NCBI GenBank assembly: GCA_026413225.1
Contig: CM048554.1
Location: forward strand, 8,882,001 to 8,946,000
Length of the DNA: 64,000 nucleotides
Direction of reading: 5' to 3'
Source: Otis tarda
Taxonomy: Eukaryota; Chordata; Aves; Otidiformes; Otididae
Positions 33,727-46,600 of the stretch are shown here, in pieces. The notes beneath the pieces are model-generated. The model ran no database searches, had not been told where the DNA came from, and saw only the letters and a program-made list of their open reading frames with translations. The position numbers were made by a program, and so were the translations under genes. Numbering within the stretch: position 1 is the first letter of the stretch; every line of letters starts with the position of its first letter.

Positions 33727-35724
33727 GTAAGTGAAGACTTCATGCTAATTTAGTATTTTTAAGTAGCTTTTTCCGTGTAGTCCAAGTCCAAGGATTTAAA
33801 AGTCATAATGGATTGCTTATGCTGCTGAGACTACCAACCTCCATAAAGACTTTGAGATCTTCAGGGAAAATATGTTATTAAGTCTTCACTAAGGATACTG
33901 AAACATGGATGATCAAGCGTTAAAAGTAGATTACAATTATCACTCAGATCTCTTCCAGGGCACACTATAATGGCCAAAGGAAGGATGCCCCTTGACTTCT
34001 GTAGGCACTGTCTGGGGACCATAATTGCTGTGTAAGAAGTACTTAAGAAAATGTTTTATGGGCTACATTATTCTCAAAATCATATTTGACAGCTGAAATA
34101 ATTAAACACTTGCATGCTGAATGTCAATAAAGACCTGCATATTAAATATATTACTAATTTGAGGCTAAGTTCATGGAAGATGAAGAGAAAAGGTACAGTT
34201 GAAGTCACAGCTGTTCTGCTGGCTGGGTCACCGGGTTCCTTGCTGAAGTACAGGAATTCTGTAGAGTGTCTCAACACTTTTCTTTGAGCTAAATTTTGGA
34301 TTTTTTTCCTTTTATGGGGACTGAATAATATTAAAAATAAATAAATAAAATGTCTGGATCCACGTAGATTTTCTAGGGTCAACTGAGATCTGTCCTCACT
34401 TATTTCTGTTCCTCATCTGCTTACTCCCAAGATAAGGTTTTTGTGGAAGTAAGAAAGTAGACTCAGACATCTGGATATAGATGAGAGATCAAACTCATAT
34501 GGGAGATGATCTCTCATGTAATGTCCTGAGAAATCAGAATTTCAATGATCCCACAGAGGCAGGACTTAGCTTTCAGAATAGCTAGGCATGACTGTGATGG
34601 GGATGACAACAAACTATTTGAGCTTCAGATCTAATAAAGCTGTTGGCCCATCAGATACAGCTTTTAGAAAAGAGGGTAATTTACCTTATATTCATTTCCA
34701 ATAACTCTGGAAGAGAGCACCAGAATAACATGATTATTCATTGAGACTTTTGTTGTCCATCCGCCGTTTGGATCAGTGAGGCTCTCCACAGATACAAGGA
34801 TCTCTTCATGCAAACCTAGTGCTAAGGACCCTACATAATGGGAAGTAATTGTTTAGTCAGAATAGCTGCGATAATACTACATTCTCCTTGCAGATAAAAT
34901 TGAGCATGTAATAGTGTAGTGGTTGGACATGGGGCAGAGTAATGATCATAAATGTAACATGAGGCTGGTGGCCATTTCTTTGTTTATTTTACCTGGATAC
35001 GTAATAGGTCAGCTTGTCTCATCTGGGTGTAGATCTGCTGCTTCTGTTACACCATCCACTGAGATCTGTATATTTGCCATACGTGGAAAGGTTTCATGCA
35101 TTAGAATCAGCGTGTTCAACACCACTGCCCTTTAGCACACTACCAAGGTGCGGAGCCTATGGTTAGATATTTGCTAAAATGGTCTAATCCAACATTAAAA
35201 GTTCTGTTTCATACGCATAATCCAAAGTGTTTGCCTTAGTGATTTCCCCAAGTCTAGTTCAGGTAATTTTCTATCTACTTAGTTTACAATTTTCAGTGTT
35301 TAAAAACACTCCTTTTTCTATCCTGTACTTATCCAGTGCTTACTGATCTTGTTAGTTTCGGTATGCTTTGAAATGACAGAACTTTATATAAAGATCAGTT
35401 GTGATTTAAACTAATTTTAATAAGTAAATATGATCTAATCTACAAAAGAGGTCAATAAATTTTGTCACTGAGCTCACCTTTTTAATAGGCATCTGGATTT
35501 TGACATAAATGATTGAAAACTCCTAGCTGGGACTGCATCAGAAATGGTACACTAGTTTAAAAGTCCACATTTAAAAACTGGAATCTCAGTTCAATCAGTT
35601 GCATTATTTGCCGTGATCATTTTCCTGTGGTTGCAAAGGAATCTTGTTTTGTTCTGTGATCATTAGAAAATCTGTTTTGAAACTCTTAACCTTGGGTTTT
35701 TGTTCTATCATTATCTTATTGCAG
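33727..35724 (+). other. PCSK2 intron, 1,998 bp
   Basis: GT-AG intron, phase 1, splitting a glycine codon. It contains an AAAT microsatellite near 34326-34348; no element was recognised. Confidence 0.9.
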
Positions 35725-35762
35725 GAATTGATTATCTGCATCCTGATCTTGCATCAAATTAT
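35725..35762 (+). CDS. PCSK2: PCSK2 internal exon, 38-nt small exon (probably exon 5)
   Basis: This very short exon is 38 nt. Two bases complete the split Gly, then 12 codons read IDYLHPDLASNY. It lies between an acceptor TTGCAG (35719-35724) and a consensus donor GTAAGT (35763). The residues follow directly after the catalytic Asp box and match the subtilisin/kexin pattern (DGI..HPDL..N), part of the region surrounding the active site and a calcium site in this family. It is too short for an ordinary open-frame search and is recognised only by homology and by phase agreement with both neighbours. The intron before it is 1,998 bp; the one after it is 21,001 bp and full of CR1 fragments. Skipping this exon alone would shift the frame. 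Confidence 0.96.
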
Positions 35763-37955
35763 GTAAGTACATGCTGACCTTTTCTGTGAAATGCGCATTT
35801 TCTTATTGTTATGGTCCCTCTGCTACAAAATTTAAATAATGAGTGGAACAACAGTACAATTGAACTGCTGATCTTACAGATGATACACTTCACATTGAAA
35901 GAAGCAGACGGAAAATGGGACTGCCTGTGCAAGGAATGGAAAGGTGGCAAGGCTCTTTGTGGAGGAGTGACAGTGCTGCCTCACATTAAATAAGCTGCAG
36001 GTTGCAATATTTGATTTAGGACAGAAGTGAGTAACCTGGGAATTGGTTCTAAATCCCGCTATTAAGATGCAGGATGCACTTGTCACTTGGAGGGCTGTGG
36101 AGCTGTGGACTGTGGCAAGGCATGTGTTAGCCTTTGAAACCTCCAGGAACAGCCTAATTCCTTTATAATGGGTGATTTGATCCAGTGTTCCAAAGCATGT
36201 GCAGGACAGATTGTGTATTCTCAGCACATGCTGTCAATTGATAGTTCCTCAAACCTACCCTAGGTTTCAGACCTTTGAACTACAGGATTTTTATCTTTCT
36301 TAATTCTTCCAGGCTCTCTCCAACCCCCCACTGACACTATCACTCCTATTTCTAGGTGTCTACAATGGGTCCCAGCACCCATGGGTTTTAGGTTGCCTTT
36401 GTGATACACTGCTCTCATGATCCACTGCTCTCCAGCGGGCAGTGGAGGTCAAGAAGCTGTGGCTTCTTGCTGAAGGAGTTGCAATGTCTCTGCTTTAGGT
36501 TTTGCTATTTTTCTGCAGTCAGTGGCTTCCTGAGGGAAGCCCAGGATTCTTCAGCTGAGCGATGTGGTTTGGTTTGCAACTGCTGTTAAATGAAAAGAAC
36601 AGCAACTGGAAATTTCTGTAAAAACATGAGCTGAGAAAGAGTAAGACAATTATTTTCACATATTTTCAGTTGTGAAAATAATACCACACAGGATGATGAT
36701 AATATATTTGTTGTTGCAAGTAGCGAAGCATATTTGGCAGGGAATAAATGGATATAGAAAGTGTTGACTTTGAACAAGGAATCTGAGAAATAGCTGACCA
36801 CAGAGGTAAAGTGCAAAATAGCCAGTTTAACTTCCTTAATAACTTAATAGCAACTAATTACACCCTATGCTCTAACGGCAAAATTCGCACCCAAGAGGAA
36901 TAGTAGGATGTTTCCATAAAATGAAACAAATAAGGAAGTTTGTAGAAAGCAGTGTGTGTATGTTCTAGCATATGAGATGAGCAAAGCACGTGCTCTTTAC
37001 TTACTTTTCAGCAGCAGGTGTGGAAAAAGTTTGTGGGAATATTCTGGTTCTAAAAATCATGTTTCAAATAAACAAGCAAAAAGTCTGTACGCCATATGTG
37101 ATATAATGTAGAATAACAAGTTCTGTTGTTAACAGTGAATCTAGGATCATGCTGTGAAACCAAACATAGATTTTTCAGAAATACAGTGTTTTCTCTTTTA
37201 ATTCTAAAAATATTTTCTGTTTGATGGGTAAATATTTGTCAGGTTTAGCAGAAATGTATTGTTTTTAAAGTAACAATAGTGAGTATTCTGGAAATCAATG
37301 GAAAATTACACACCGAATGCCAATGCACAGACATGATGCTAGAAATCAGAAAATAGTGGAGCTGGAGAGAAATCTGAGAGTTCAGAAAAGAAATATTGGG
37401 ATGAAAATTGGAGAGGAAAAGCTGTCTGGGCTTGAGGACAACAAACCTTTAATGGCAGTCATGAAAGACTTGTGAGGAGACAGATCTTGAAGTGAGAATC
37501 TGGAAAGGTTTGTGGAGGAATGACTTTGTCCAAGAAAGGAGTGGTCCAGTAGCAGAGCAGTAATCAGGCTGTGGGGAGACAAAAGAAGATTGTCTGGCGA
37601 ATGCAAAATGCAGAATTAGGCATGGCTTGTGCAGGGCAGATCAGTAGCCAGACACAGGGGAGAAAAAAACAAGGAACAAGTGGTTGATAAGACAGTCATT
37701 AAAGGAGCAGCAGAAACCTCATCTAAAAGATCACAGTCTTAAAGATCAACCCAATGTTTTTAATACAGAAATACAAAAATACAAGCTGTCACATGAAATC
37801 TGTGGTTCTAGGCTGTCACAGCACTGGGGGGAAAAAAGAAAGGAAAAAAAAAAGCTTGAGTTTGTGTAGTTCATCTTTATTGCCTAAGGTTCACTTCACA
37901 GAGGGGAAGATTATGGAATGGTTCATCTTGAGTGTGCTCACCAGACATGTGCAGG

Positions 37956-39225
37956 ACAACTAGGGGATCAGGCCCAGTCAGCATGGCTTCATGAAGGGCA
38001 GGTCCTGCTTGACCAACTTGATGTTCTTTTATGACCAGGTGACACACCTAGTGGATGACGGGAAGGCTGTGGATGTTATCTACCTGGACTTTAGTAAAGC
38101 CTTTGATACCATCTCCCACAGCATTCTCCTAGAGAAGATGGTGTCTCATGGCTTGGACAGGTGTACCGTACGATGGGTTAAAAACTGGCTGGATGGCCAA
38201 GCCCAGAGAGTGGTGGTGAACAGAGTTAAATCCGGTTAGCAGCTGGTCACAAGCGGTAGTCCCCAGGGCTCAGTACTGGGGCCAGTTCTTTATCAACAAT
38301 CTGGATGAAGGGATTGAGTGCACCCTCAGTAAGTTTGCAGATAACACCAAATTGGGCGGGAGTGTTGATCTGCTCAAGGGTAGGAGGCTCTGCAGAGGGA
38401 TCTGGACAGGCTGGATCAATGGGCTGAGGTCAATTGTATGAGGTTCAACAAGGCCAAGTGCCAGGTCCTGCACTTTGGTCACAACAACCCCATGCAACAC
38501 TACAGGCTTGGGGAAGAGTGGCTGGAAAGTTGCCTGGTGGAAAAGGACCTGGGGGTGCTGGTAGACAGCCGGCTGAACATGAGCCAGCAGTGTGCCCAGG
38601 TGGTCAAGAAGGCCAACAGCATCCTGGCTTGTATCAGGAATAGTGTGGCCAGCAGGAGTAGGGAAGTGATCCTGTCCCTGTACTTGGCACTGGTGAGGCT
38701 GCACCTCGAATACTGTGTGCAGTTTTGGGCCTCTCAGTACAAGCAGGATGTTGAGTTGCTGGAACATGTCCAGAGAAGGGCAACGAAGCTGGTGAGAGGT
38801 CTGGAGCACAAGAGGGAGGAGGCTGAGGAGTGGCTGAGGGAACTGGGATTGTTTAGTCTTGAGAAGAGAAGGCTGAGGGGAGACCTCATTGCTCTCTACA
38901 ACTACCTGAAAGGAGGTTGTAGGGAGGCAGATATTGGTCTCTTCTCCCAAGTAACTAGTGATAGGACAAGAGGAAATGTCCTCAAGTTGCAGCAGCGGGG
39001 GTGTAGGTTGGATATTAGTAAACACTTCTTTACTGAAAGAGTGGTCAGACACTAGAACAGGCTGCTCGAGGAAGTGATGGATCCCTGGAGGTGTTTAAAG
39101 AATGTGTAGACATGGCACTTCAGGACATGGTTTAGTAGGCATGGTGGTATTAGGTTGGCATTTGGACTTGATGATTGATCTTGGAGGTCTTTTCCAAACA
39201 TAATGATTCTATGATTCTATTATTC
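37956..39225 (+). mobile_element. CR1 LINE, 5'-truncated, reverse-transcriptase frame broken
   Basis: CR1 homology starts near [15 protein letters not shown] and runs to a tail with ATTCTATG at 39206-39213 and a near copy after it. It covers the C-terminal half of ORF2 and a short 3' UTR. Motif A (YLDFSKAFDTISH) is intact. An in-frame TAG follows at 38237-38239, and there are frameshifts near 38290 and before 38438. The catalytic FADD reads FADN (38334-38345), so the second catalytic Asp is lost. The open part 38438-39055 encodes the C-terminal region ([15 protein letters not shown]). It differs in sequence from the copy at 13216, suggesting another, older CR1 subfamily. It lies sense-oriented in the 21-kb PCSK2 intron. 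Confidence 0.93.
37991..39055 (+). pseudogene. Broken CR1 reverse-transcriptase coding remnant
   Basis: This is the coding relic inside the CR1 copy. A first open segment (37991-38239) carries the finger/palm start with KAFD; a second, in another frame (38438-39055), carries the thumb and C-terminal region. Between them lie a stop and at least one frameshift, and the active-site motif has Asp to Asn. No function is expected. Confidence 0.85.
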
Positions 39226-41632
39226 CAATTCCATGCTGAATATACCAGAGGAAATAGCAAGGAAACATGCTGATAAATTAGCATGTTCCATGCAAGGTAG
39301 CCAGTCAAAGAGTAAACTTGATAACAAGTAAGAGGTGCTGGCACCTCCTTATGCAGAGCCAACTGTAGTTGCTGTGTCTGAGAGGTGGCTGGCTGAAGGG
39401 CAAGCTCCTGCTTCTGCTGCTAAAATCTGCCATCTCCTCCCTCGCCCAAGTGCAGCACAGCGGTTGTGGGGCTTGGTTCATCTGCACTTTGCCTCTCCTT
39501 CTCTCACTGCAAGGCTGTGCAGGAGTCCTTGAGGCCTTGGAGATCCTGCGCTGACAGCATCTACTGTGTCTCAGAGTCCTCAGGGGCCTTTTTCCCAGTA
39601 GGTAGTAATTCGGGCATGAACTAAAGACAAGGACTTAAATTCAGCTAAAGGAAAGATCGGTTGAGGCCTAAAAATGCAATGAAACCAGTCTCTCAGGAAT
39701 GAATTGTTAACTGGCTTCCAGCTGGCATAGCAATTGCAGTCACCTTTGTACAGTTCCCATACCACACTGTTGGTGTTTCATGACACTTGCACTTGGGGAA
39801 GCTTTATTTTAAAGTTATATTGTTTATTTTTAGGAAATTAAAAGCCTACAGATTAAGTTTCTCAAGTATGTAAATACCCGCATGCCCTGACAATATCTGT
39901 ACATCTTGCTTAGAAAATTGGGAGCAATTAGAAATGTGATGGTTTTGGCACTTGAGCATTTTCGAGTATAAAAACTTGGCATTACTTGCTCAGTTTAATT
40001 TGGCTTTTATGTTTTTGACTTGCTGGCTTTCTTGGTTGAATAGTTTAATGGGAGTATTTTGTCCTAAAATTTGCTGAACTATGACCTATCATATGGAGTG
40101 CACTTCTGTCCATATTTTTCTTTACAGTTTCTGCGCTTTACTGCTTGAATCATCCATTTCTTTCTTTAATGTACTTTATATACATGGAAAGGAGTGTGCC
40201 TGCTCACAGTCTGGATAGACTGCTCTCCCAGCACCCCCTCCCAGCTTACTGCAGTATAGCCACTTGCTTTTCTGGGATCAGGGGGTTATGGCAAAGCTGA
40301 AATTTTTCATTCTGCACCGTGAATGCAGAAAGACTCACTGTCAAATGATCGATATTTTCTTCCAAGCCTTAGAAACCCTGCAGAGGTTCAGCCTTCAGGA
40401 AATTATTTTTTTTTCCCACAAAGAGAACCCTTCATTATCAACAGATAATTAAAAAGCTGAAGTCTAATGTATTCCATGGTTTTCTTTCAACTCAGACTGT
40501 TCATACAAAGGCAGCAATTTTCAGGACTGACTTCTCCAAGATATAGCATCTGAGTGAGAAAGAAAAGTGAAGTAACTAGGGCTGCATATTAGATAAAAGA
40601 GAAGAACGGCAGCTGTGGGGAGTGTACATTACAAATTTTAGTACATTGTTTTAAAGAAAAACCTAAGAAAGCAAATGGAGAATTGTGCCACAAACAGAAA
40701 CATAAGCTGTTCTCTCTCTCATATCAGTTTGTATTGTGGTACTTTTATACTTGGCCAATATCTGCTGGTGAAGGTCAGCATAGCTGCATCATCCCATTTA
40801 CAGCAGCAGGGAGCTTATCATCTCATGTAAGTGGGTTTGTCCCTGATTAGCAGTAGTGAGGAAAATCAGGATCCCAGCAAGAGACGCGGGCTAGGAGCAA
40901 AAAATTGCTGGTTTCAGTGTCTGAACTCTACCTGAAGCTGAAAGCTTGTTTAAAAAAACTGGAGAGGGAGAGAGAAAAAGACAAACTGTAGGAAAACTGG
41001 AGCTGGGTATGCAAATAGGTAACTTTTTTACAAGGTACTGATACATGTAAAATGAGAATCATGCAGCAATTCTTAGTAATATATAGTAAGCTAACATATT
41101 TATATAAGAAAAATTATTTTTGAAATCTGTGGGATTACACAGATGTAACATACACAAACAAACATGCGGTCATCCTAGCAATGCTTCACTGCTGTCCTTC
41201 CCCTAACATTATGTCTTTCTTCTCTGTAACATGTGTCTCTATGGTACAACCTTATGTTCTGTCTTCCAAGGTCCCTACCAGCTGTGACTCAAGCAGTACA
41301 CAGGAAAGGATTTGCTGAGCAAAAAAGGCCCCATGTAAGGAATGATGCAAGACTTTACAGTTACCCTGGGATTAACTGATGTTTTCTGTCATCTACCATT
41401 TCTCATTCAAATGTGAACAGCAGGTGGTCTTACCTGTCTTCTCTTTCCACTTTGGTGACATCTCCGAACACAAAGCAGTCTCTCTCTCACAACTTTTGGT
41501 AACTTATCACCAGGTAGTATGATAACAGATCCCCTTGCCTTCTTGGGAGGCAAACAGAAGCATATTTCCATTGCTTACTAGAGGAACAAAAACGTCGTTG
41601 AATAATCTTTACAGCCACAAAATAAATAAGAA

Positions 41633-42969
41633 ATCATAGAACCACAGAATGGTTTGGGTTGGAAGGGACCTTTAAAAGCCATCTAGTCCAACCCCCCCCC
41701 CGCAAGGACCAGGGACATCTTCAACTAGATCAGGTTGCTCAGAGCCTCATCTAACCTGGCCTTGAATGTTTCCATTCTCCACCCAGCCTGGATGTGTGCC
41801 TGTGATTGCCCCGACCCACATGCAGGACCTTGCACTTGGCCTGGTTCATGAGGTTTGCGTGGGCCCACCTCTCCAGCCTGTCAAGGTCCCTCCAGGTGGC
41901 ATACCTCCCCTCAGCATGTCAACAGCACCACACAGCTTGGTGTCACCGGCGATCTTGCTAAGGGTGCACTCTATCCCACTGTCCATGTTGAACACTTGAC
42001 AAAGATGTTAAACAGGGCCGGGCCCAATACGGTCCCCTGAAGAACGCCACTTGTCACCAGTCTCCACCTGGACATTGAGCCATTGACCACCCCTCTCTGA
42101 GTGTGGCCATCCAGCCAGTTCCCCTTCCATTGAGTGGTCCATCCATCAAACCCTTGCCTCTCCAATTTAGAGAGAAGGATCTCATGTGGGACAGTGTCAA
42201 ATGCCTTCCACAAATCCAGGTAGATGACATCAGTTGCTCTTCCCATGTCCACCAATGCTGTAACCCCATCATAGAAGGCCACCAAATTGGTCAGGCACGA
42301 TATGCCCTTCATGAAACCATGTTGGCTGTCACAAATCACCTCCTTGCTCTCCATGTGCCTTAGCATGGTTTCCAGGAGAACCTGCTCCATGACCTTGTCA
42401 GGTGAGGCTGACCGGCCTATAGTTCCCCAGGTCTTCCTTATTTCCCTTCTTAAAAATGGGGGTTATGTTACCCCTCTTTCACTCATTGGGAACCTCACCA
42501 CACCGCCACGATTTCTCAAATACGATGGCCAGCGGCTTGGCAATCTCATCCGCCAGTTCCCTCAGGACCCGCAGAGGCATCTCATCAGGTCCCGTGGACG
42601 TGTGCACCTTCAGGTTCCTTAGATGTTCTCGAACCTCCTCTTCTGCTACAATGGGCAGTTCTTCATTCTCCCAGTCCCTGCTTTTGCCTTCTGCAAGTTG
42701 AGTGATGTGACAAGAGCCCTTATCAGTGAAGACTGAGGAAAAAAAGTCATTGAGTACCTCAGCCTTCTCCATGTCCTGGGTAACCAGGTCACTTGTTTCC
42801 TTCTGGAGGGGGCCTACATTCTCCTTGGATCTCCTTTTGTCCCCCACATACCTGTAGAAGCTTTTCTTGTTGCTCTTGACATTCCTGGCCAGATTCAATT
42901 CCATCAGGGCTTTACCCTGCCTTACCTGATCCCTGGCCGCTCGCACAACCTCTCTGTAATCCTCCCAGA
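41633..42969 (-). mobile_element. CR1 LINE, reverse orientation, with internal deletion and frameshift
   Basis: Read on the minus strand the copy starts (5'-truncated) near [13 protein letters not shown] at 42967 and runs through the reverse transcriptase to a 3' tail at 41633. One open segment (42967-42479) encodes the linker and early reverse transcriptase. The next (42390-41971), in a different frame, encodes [26 protein letters not shown] and [14 protein letters not shown]. Downstream the element jumps from GGCTGGGTGGAGAATGGA straight to AACATTCAAGGCC of the 3' UTR. That is a loss of roughly 570 bp relative to the copy at 13216, removing the C-terminal coding end. The C run at 41693-41701 lies in the 3' UTR. 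Confidence 0.93.
41971..42967 (-). pseudogene. Frameshifted CR1 reverse-transcriptase coding remnant
   Basis: Two open minus-strand segments in different frames (42967-42479 and 42390-41971) carry the conserved CR1 order: [31 protein letters not shown]. In motif B the usual GVPQGS reads GVLQGT. The frame shifts between the two segments and the C-terminal region is deleted, so this is a dead copy. Confidence 0.85.
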
Positions 42970-43783
42970 AGAGGAGGATATAGTACAGGCAATAAATTAT
43001 ACACTGCAATATGTGCAGCGAAGCCTAGCAACAGCATAGGGGATCTTCTTTCGTTTAGAAAGTCTGTGTTTCCTTTATTAGCAGGAATTTCTGAGTATGC
43101 CTTGTCCTCCCTGCACGCTACTGAAAAGACCGGCAAGTTGTTCTGGAGGCTGAGCACCTGATCTCAATGATTTACCAGTAGAAATCATCAGTATCTCCAC
43201 TGAAATCATTGGGGCCTAATTGTAGGGGTTTGTAAGTTGACGAAGATTCATTTACACCTGTTGAACCATTCTGCTTTGATCCTGATGATTTGCCCCACAG
43301 AAATCCCAGCTGATGTAATCTTCCAAGCCGAATAGAGTTCACCTATAAGTGGTGGCGAGAAAAACATTGCCCTTCCAAGACAGAAATTTGTTGGAAGCCC
43401 TCTGAACACCTTGAAAAGCTCCCAGTGTCTCTGCACTGACATTAGTATCAGCCCAGGGGATCCACAGGCAATGTAAAGCCAAACCATAGCAGAGTTGGGT
43501 TCATCCTTGCCTGGTGTCAATTAATTATTTCAGTTAGCTTTATGAGGTCCGATTCCTATGGTATGGTTTTCAAAAGAGCCTGAGACAGTTACCCTGTCAT
43601 TTCCTGCTGCATTTCAAAGGGTTATTGAGCCCATGCACTAGACACTTAATGTCAATGAAGCTTTAGTGCTAATACATCAAAGGGATTTCATGGGCAAACT
43701 CTGCATGCTGGCCATTGATGCTAGTACCTTTTTTTAAATTGCAGTGTTGAGATAATACTTACATTATCACAAAATAAAGGACA

Positions 43784-44595
43784 GAATCATAGAATAGTTT
43801 GGTTTGTAAGGGAACTTTAAAGATCATCTATTCCAACCCCTCTGCAAGAAGCAGGGACATCTTCAAGTAGATCAGGTTGCTCAGAGCCCTGTCCAACCTG
43901 GCCTTGAATATTTCCAGGGATGGGGCATCCACCACCTCTCTGGGCAATTTGTTCCAGTGTTCCACCACCCTTATTGTAAAAAAAATTTTCCTCATATGCA
44001 GTCTGAATCTATGTCCTTCTATTTTAAAACCATTACCCCTTGTCCTATTGCAACAGGCCTTGCTGAAGAATTTCTCCCCATCTTTCCTTGTAGGCCCCCT
44101 TTAGGTACTGGAAGACCACTGTGAGGTGTCCCCAGAGCCTCCTCTTCTCCAGGCTGAACAGCCCCACATCTCTCAGCCTGTCCTCATAGGAAAGGTGCTC
44201 CAGCCCTCTGATAATCTTTGTGGCCCTCCTTTGGACCCTCTCCAACCGGTCCATGTCCTTCTTATGTTAGGGGCTGCAGTGCTGGACACGGTACTCCAGG
44301 TGGGGTCTCACGAGAACGGATTAGAGGGGCAGAATTACCTCCCTCGACCTGCTGGTCGTGCTTGTTTTAATGTGGCCCAGGATGTGGTTGACTTTCTGAG
44401 CTGCAGGTGCACATTGCTGGCTCATGTTGAGCTTCTCATCCACCAGCTCTCCCAAGTCCTTCTCCTCAGGGTTGCTCTTGATCCATTCTCTGCCCAGCCT
44501 GTATTTGTGCTTGGGGTTGCCTCCACCCATGTGCAGGACCTTGCACTTGGCCTTGTTGGACTTAATGAGGTTTGCATGGGCCCATCTCTCCAGCC
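43784..44595 (-). mobile_element. CR1 LINE 3' portion, reverse orientation
   Basis: On the minus strand this begins, 5'-truncated, at GGCTGGAGAGATGGGCCCATGC (near 44595). It encodes short open pieces of the CR1 ORF2 C-terminus (44530-44321 [13 protein letters not shown]; 44254-44045 [18 protein letters not shown]). The 3' UTR (GTCCAACCTGGCC on the given strand) follows, with the tail at 43784 (AGAATCATAGAATAG). Frames are interrupted. It is a separate insertion from the neighbour at 41633, because each has its own CR1 3' end; about 810 bp of other sequence lies between them. Confidence 0.92.
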
Positions 44596-46600
44596 GATTT
44601 CAATAGTAATTGGTTTTTTTATTGTTTGGTTTAATTTGGTTTTCTGGTGTTGCTTTGAGTTTGGGTTTTTTGCTAATAGGTTTTCTGAAATAAACACTAG
44701 CGTAACAATTTAAAAATTATCAGTCAAAAACTAGGATAAAGTCACAAACATCCTTCTGCTAACACTGAAAATCTAGTAAGCACACTGTTTGATGGATGTT
44801 GTTAAAGTAGACTGTCACACAAATTTCATAAAAAAATTGTTGAGTCCAAATTAAAGCTCTTTTTTGTCAGGATGGAAGGATGGATCAAGTGTTTAAATGC
44901 CAGGCTGACTGATGCCTTAGCAACTGAAACTGATGGCCTTCTGTTGGGCTGTTTATGCTGCTCAGGTGGCTTCTGGCAGCTAGGAGGCTGATTTTAGCAT
45001 TTAGAAGATGATCATCCAAGACGTGCAAGACAGTGAAGTTTCCGTGGTGTAAATTAGAAGTTACTGGGAAGATAATGAAGTTCTCTTGTTTCAGACTCGG
45101 CTATTTTTTTCTGTTATTTTTTGCAGGCTCAGCTTCTGGGCTTATCTGTCTGTTCTGTGCAATCTGTTTTTTTCTCTGAACATATGAAAGACTGAAAAAG
45201 ATGATGGATGATGCCTACTCTGATATGATCAGCCAGGCAATTGAGATTCTCTGTGTACTTGGAAGGCTGTGTTGGGTTTACCACATACAGAAAGTGCTTT
45301 ACATCTTGGAAAACATAACGGGGTCCCCCAAACAGTCCTCTCCTCCTTGCTTACTCCTGACAGTAATCGTTTTTGCAGGTACTTATTACGGTGGGGTTTG
45401 TATGCTGCAGTCTGAGTAAGATGACTGTATAGTTCCTCTTCTCTGCCTTATAGGTACTTAATATGAGCACTGCTAATGGGAGAGAGAAGCCATGGTGCTA
45501 TGTAAAGGAGATGTCAGTGTTGTCTTACTTCATGAAAGATAAAAATGTTTTGCAGTCATAGATGTTGTCAAAGCTTTCTAGCTTTCAACTCAATTAAAAA
45601 GATGGAAGAGCAAAATGATTTCAAGACCTTTTCTTGCCTAGAACATTTCATATGGCCAGAGGGCACAGAAAGAGGCTTTTTCTGCAAAGGAGGTTGCAAC
45701 TTGTGATGGAGATGTGATTGCCTTAAGGAGGGATTATTTGTGTCACATACAGAGCTGTGTTTACAGCTGAAAACTGGATTTCTCACACTGAAAGATGGTA
45801 TGCTGACTGCTTTACTAAAGCCCATTATGAGAGACCTGGACCCTGAATGCTTGGTGAGTTCTGAGGCTCGGTGCTTAGCACAATCTGTATGACTGGAGTA
45901 GGTATTGCACCACTGAGGTTGGCCTCTTCAGGGAGATGCATTGATTTATACTGGCTATAAAATATTCTCAAAGTACAACTCCTTTTGCAATCAGAAAAAT
46001 ACTAACGTGTTGTAGTTGCATTTGCCTGAGATTATTTTCAGAGAAATGCATGCTGCAAAAAGTTTCCAGCTTTATTCTACATTAGAACCACCTGAAAGGG
46101 ATAATCTTCAAGTTAAATGCAAATGGTGTGCAAACAATGAGAGACAGTGCCAAAGACACTCATTTTGCAAGCTAAAGACCACATGTTGTCCACAGCATTT
46201 ATTTTTCTCTATAATCAATGCACTTAATTAATCAGCTGCACACTGAGAAAGTGCAAGGTGGCTAATCGCTTTAATCATTAAGCAGTGGTATTAATTTTCA
46301 CTTAAGGCATCATCCGTGGAAAGTAAATTAAGATGGTTGAAATGAGAAATGCACAGGGCTGGAAGATAAGGACATTTTTGCATCAGTTCTGGCTGGTGCT
46401 TTTGAAATTGGCTTGTGTCTCTCTCTGACGCTTCTCCAAGTAAGTTTTTGGAAATATTTCCTTCTTTTATTTGGACAAGATAAGTAGAGGAAAGATGTTA
46501 GTCCTCACTGTTTGGCATGGAGGGACCTGGCATTGCTTTGTTTTGTTTTTTTTATTACCTCCCTTTCTGCAGACCATTTAGGTTTTTGAACTGGCCTAGA

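Noticed and set aside
38270-39052. 260-codon minus-strand frame opposite the CR1 at 37956
   Set aside because: Same shadow effect; the + strand carries recognisable CR1 protein and the minus translation has no known motif.
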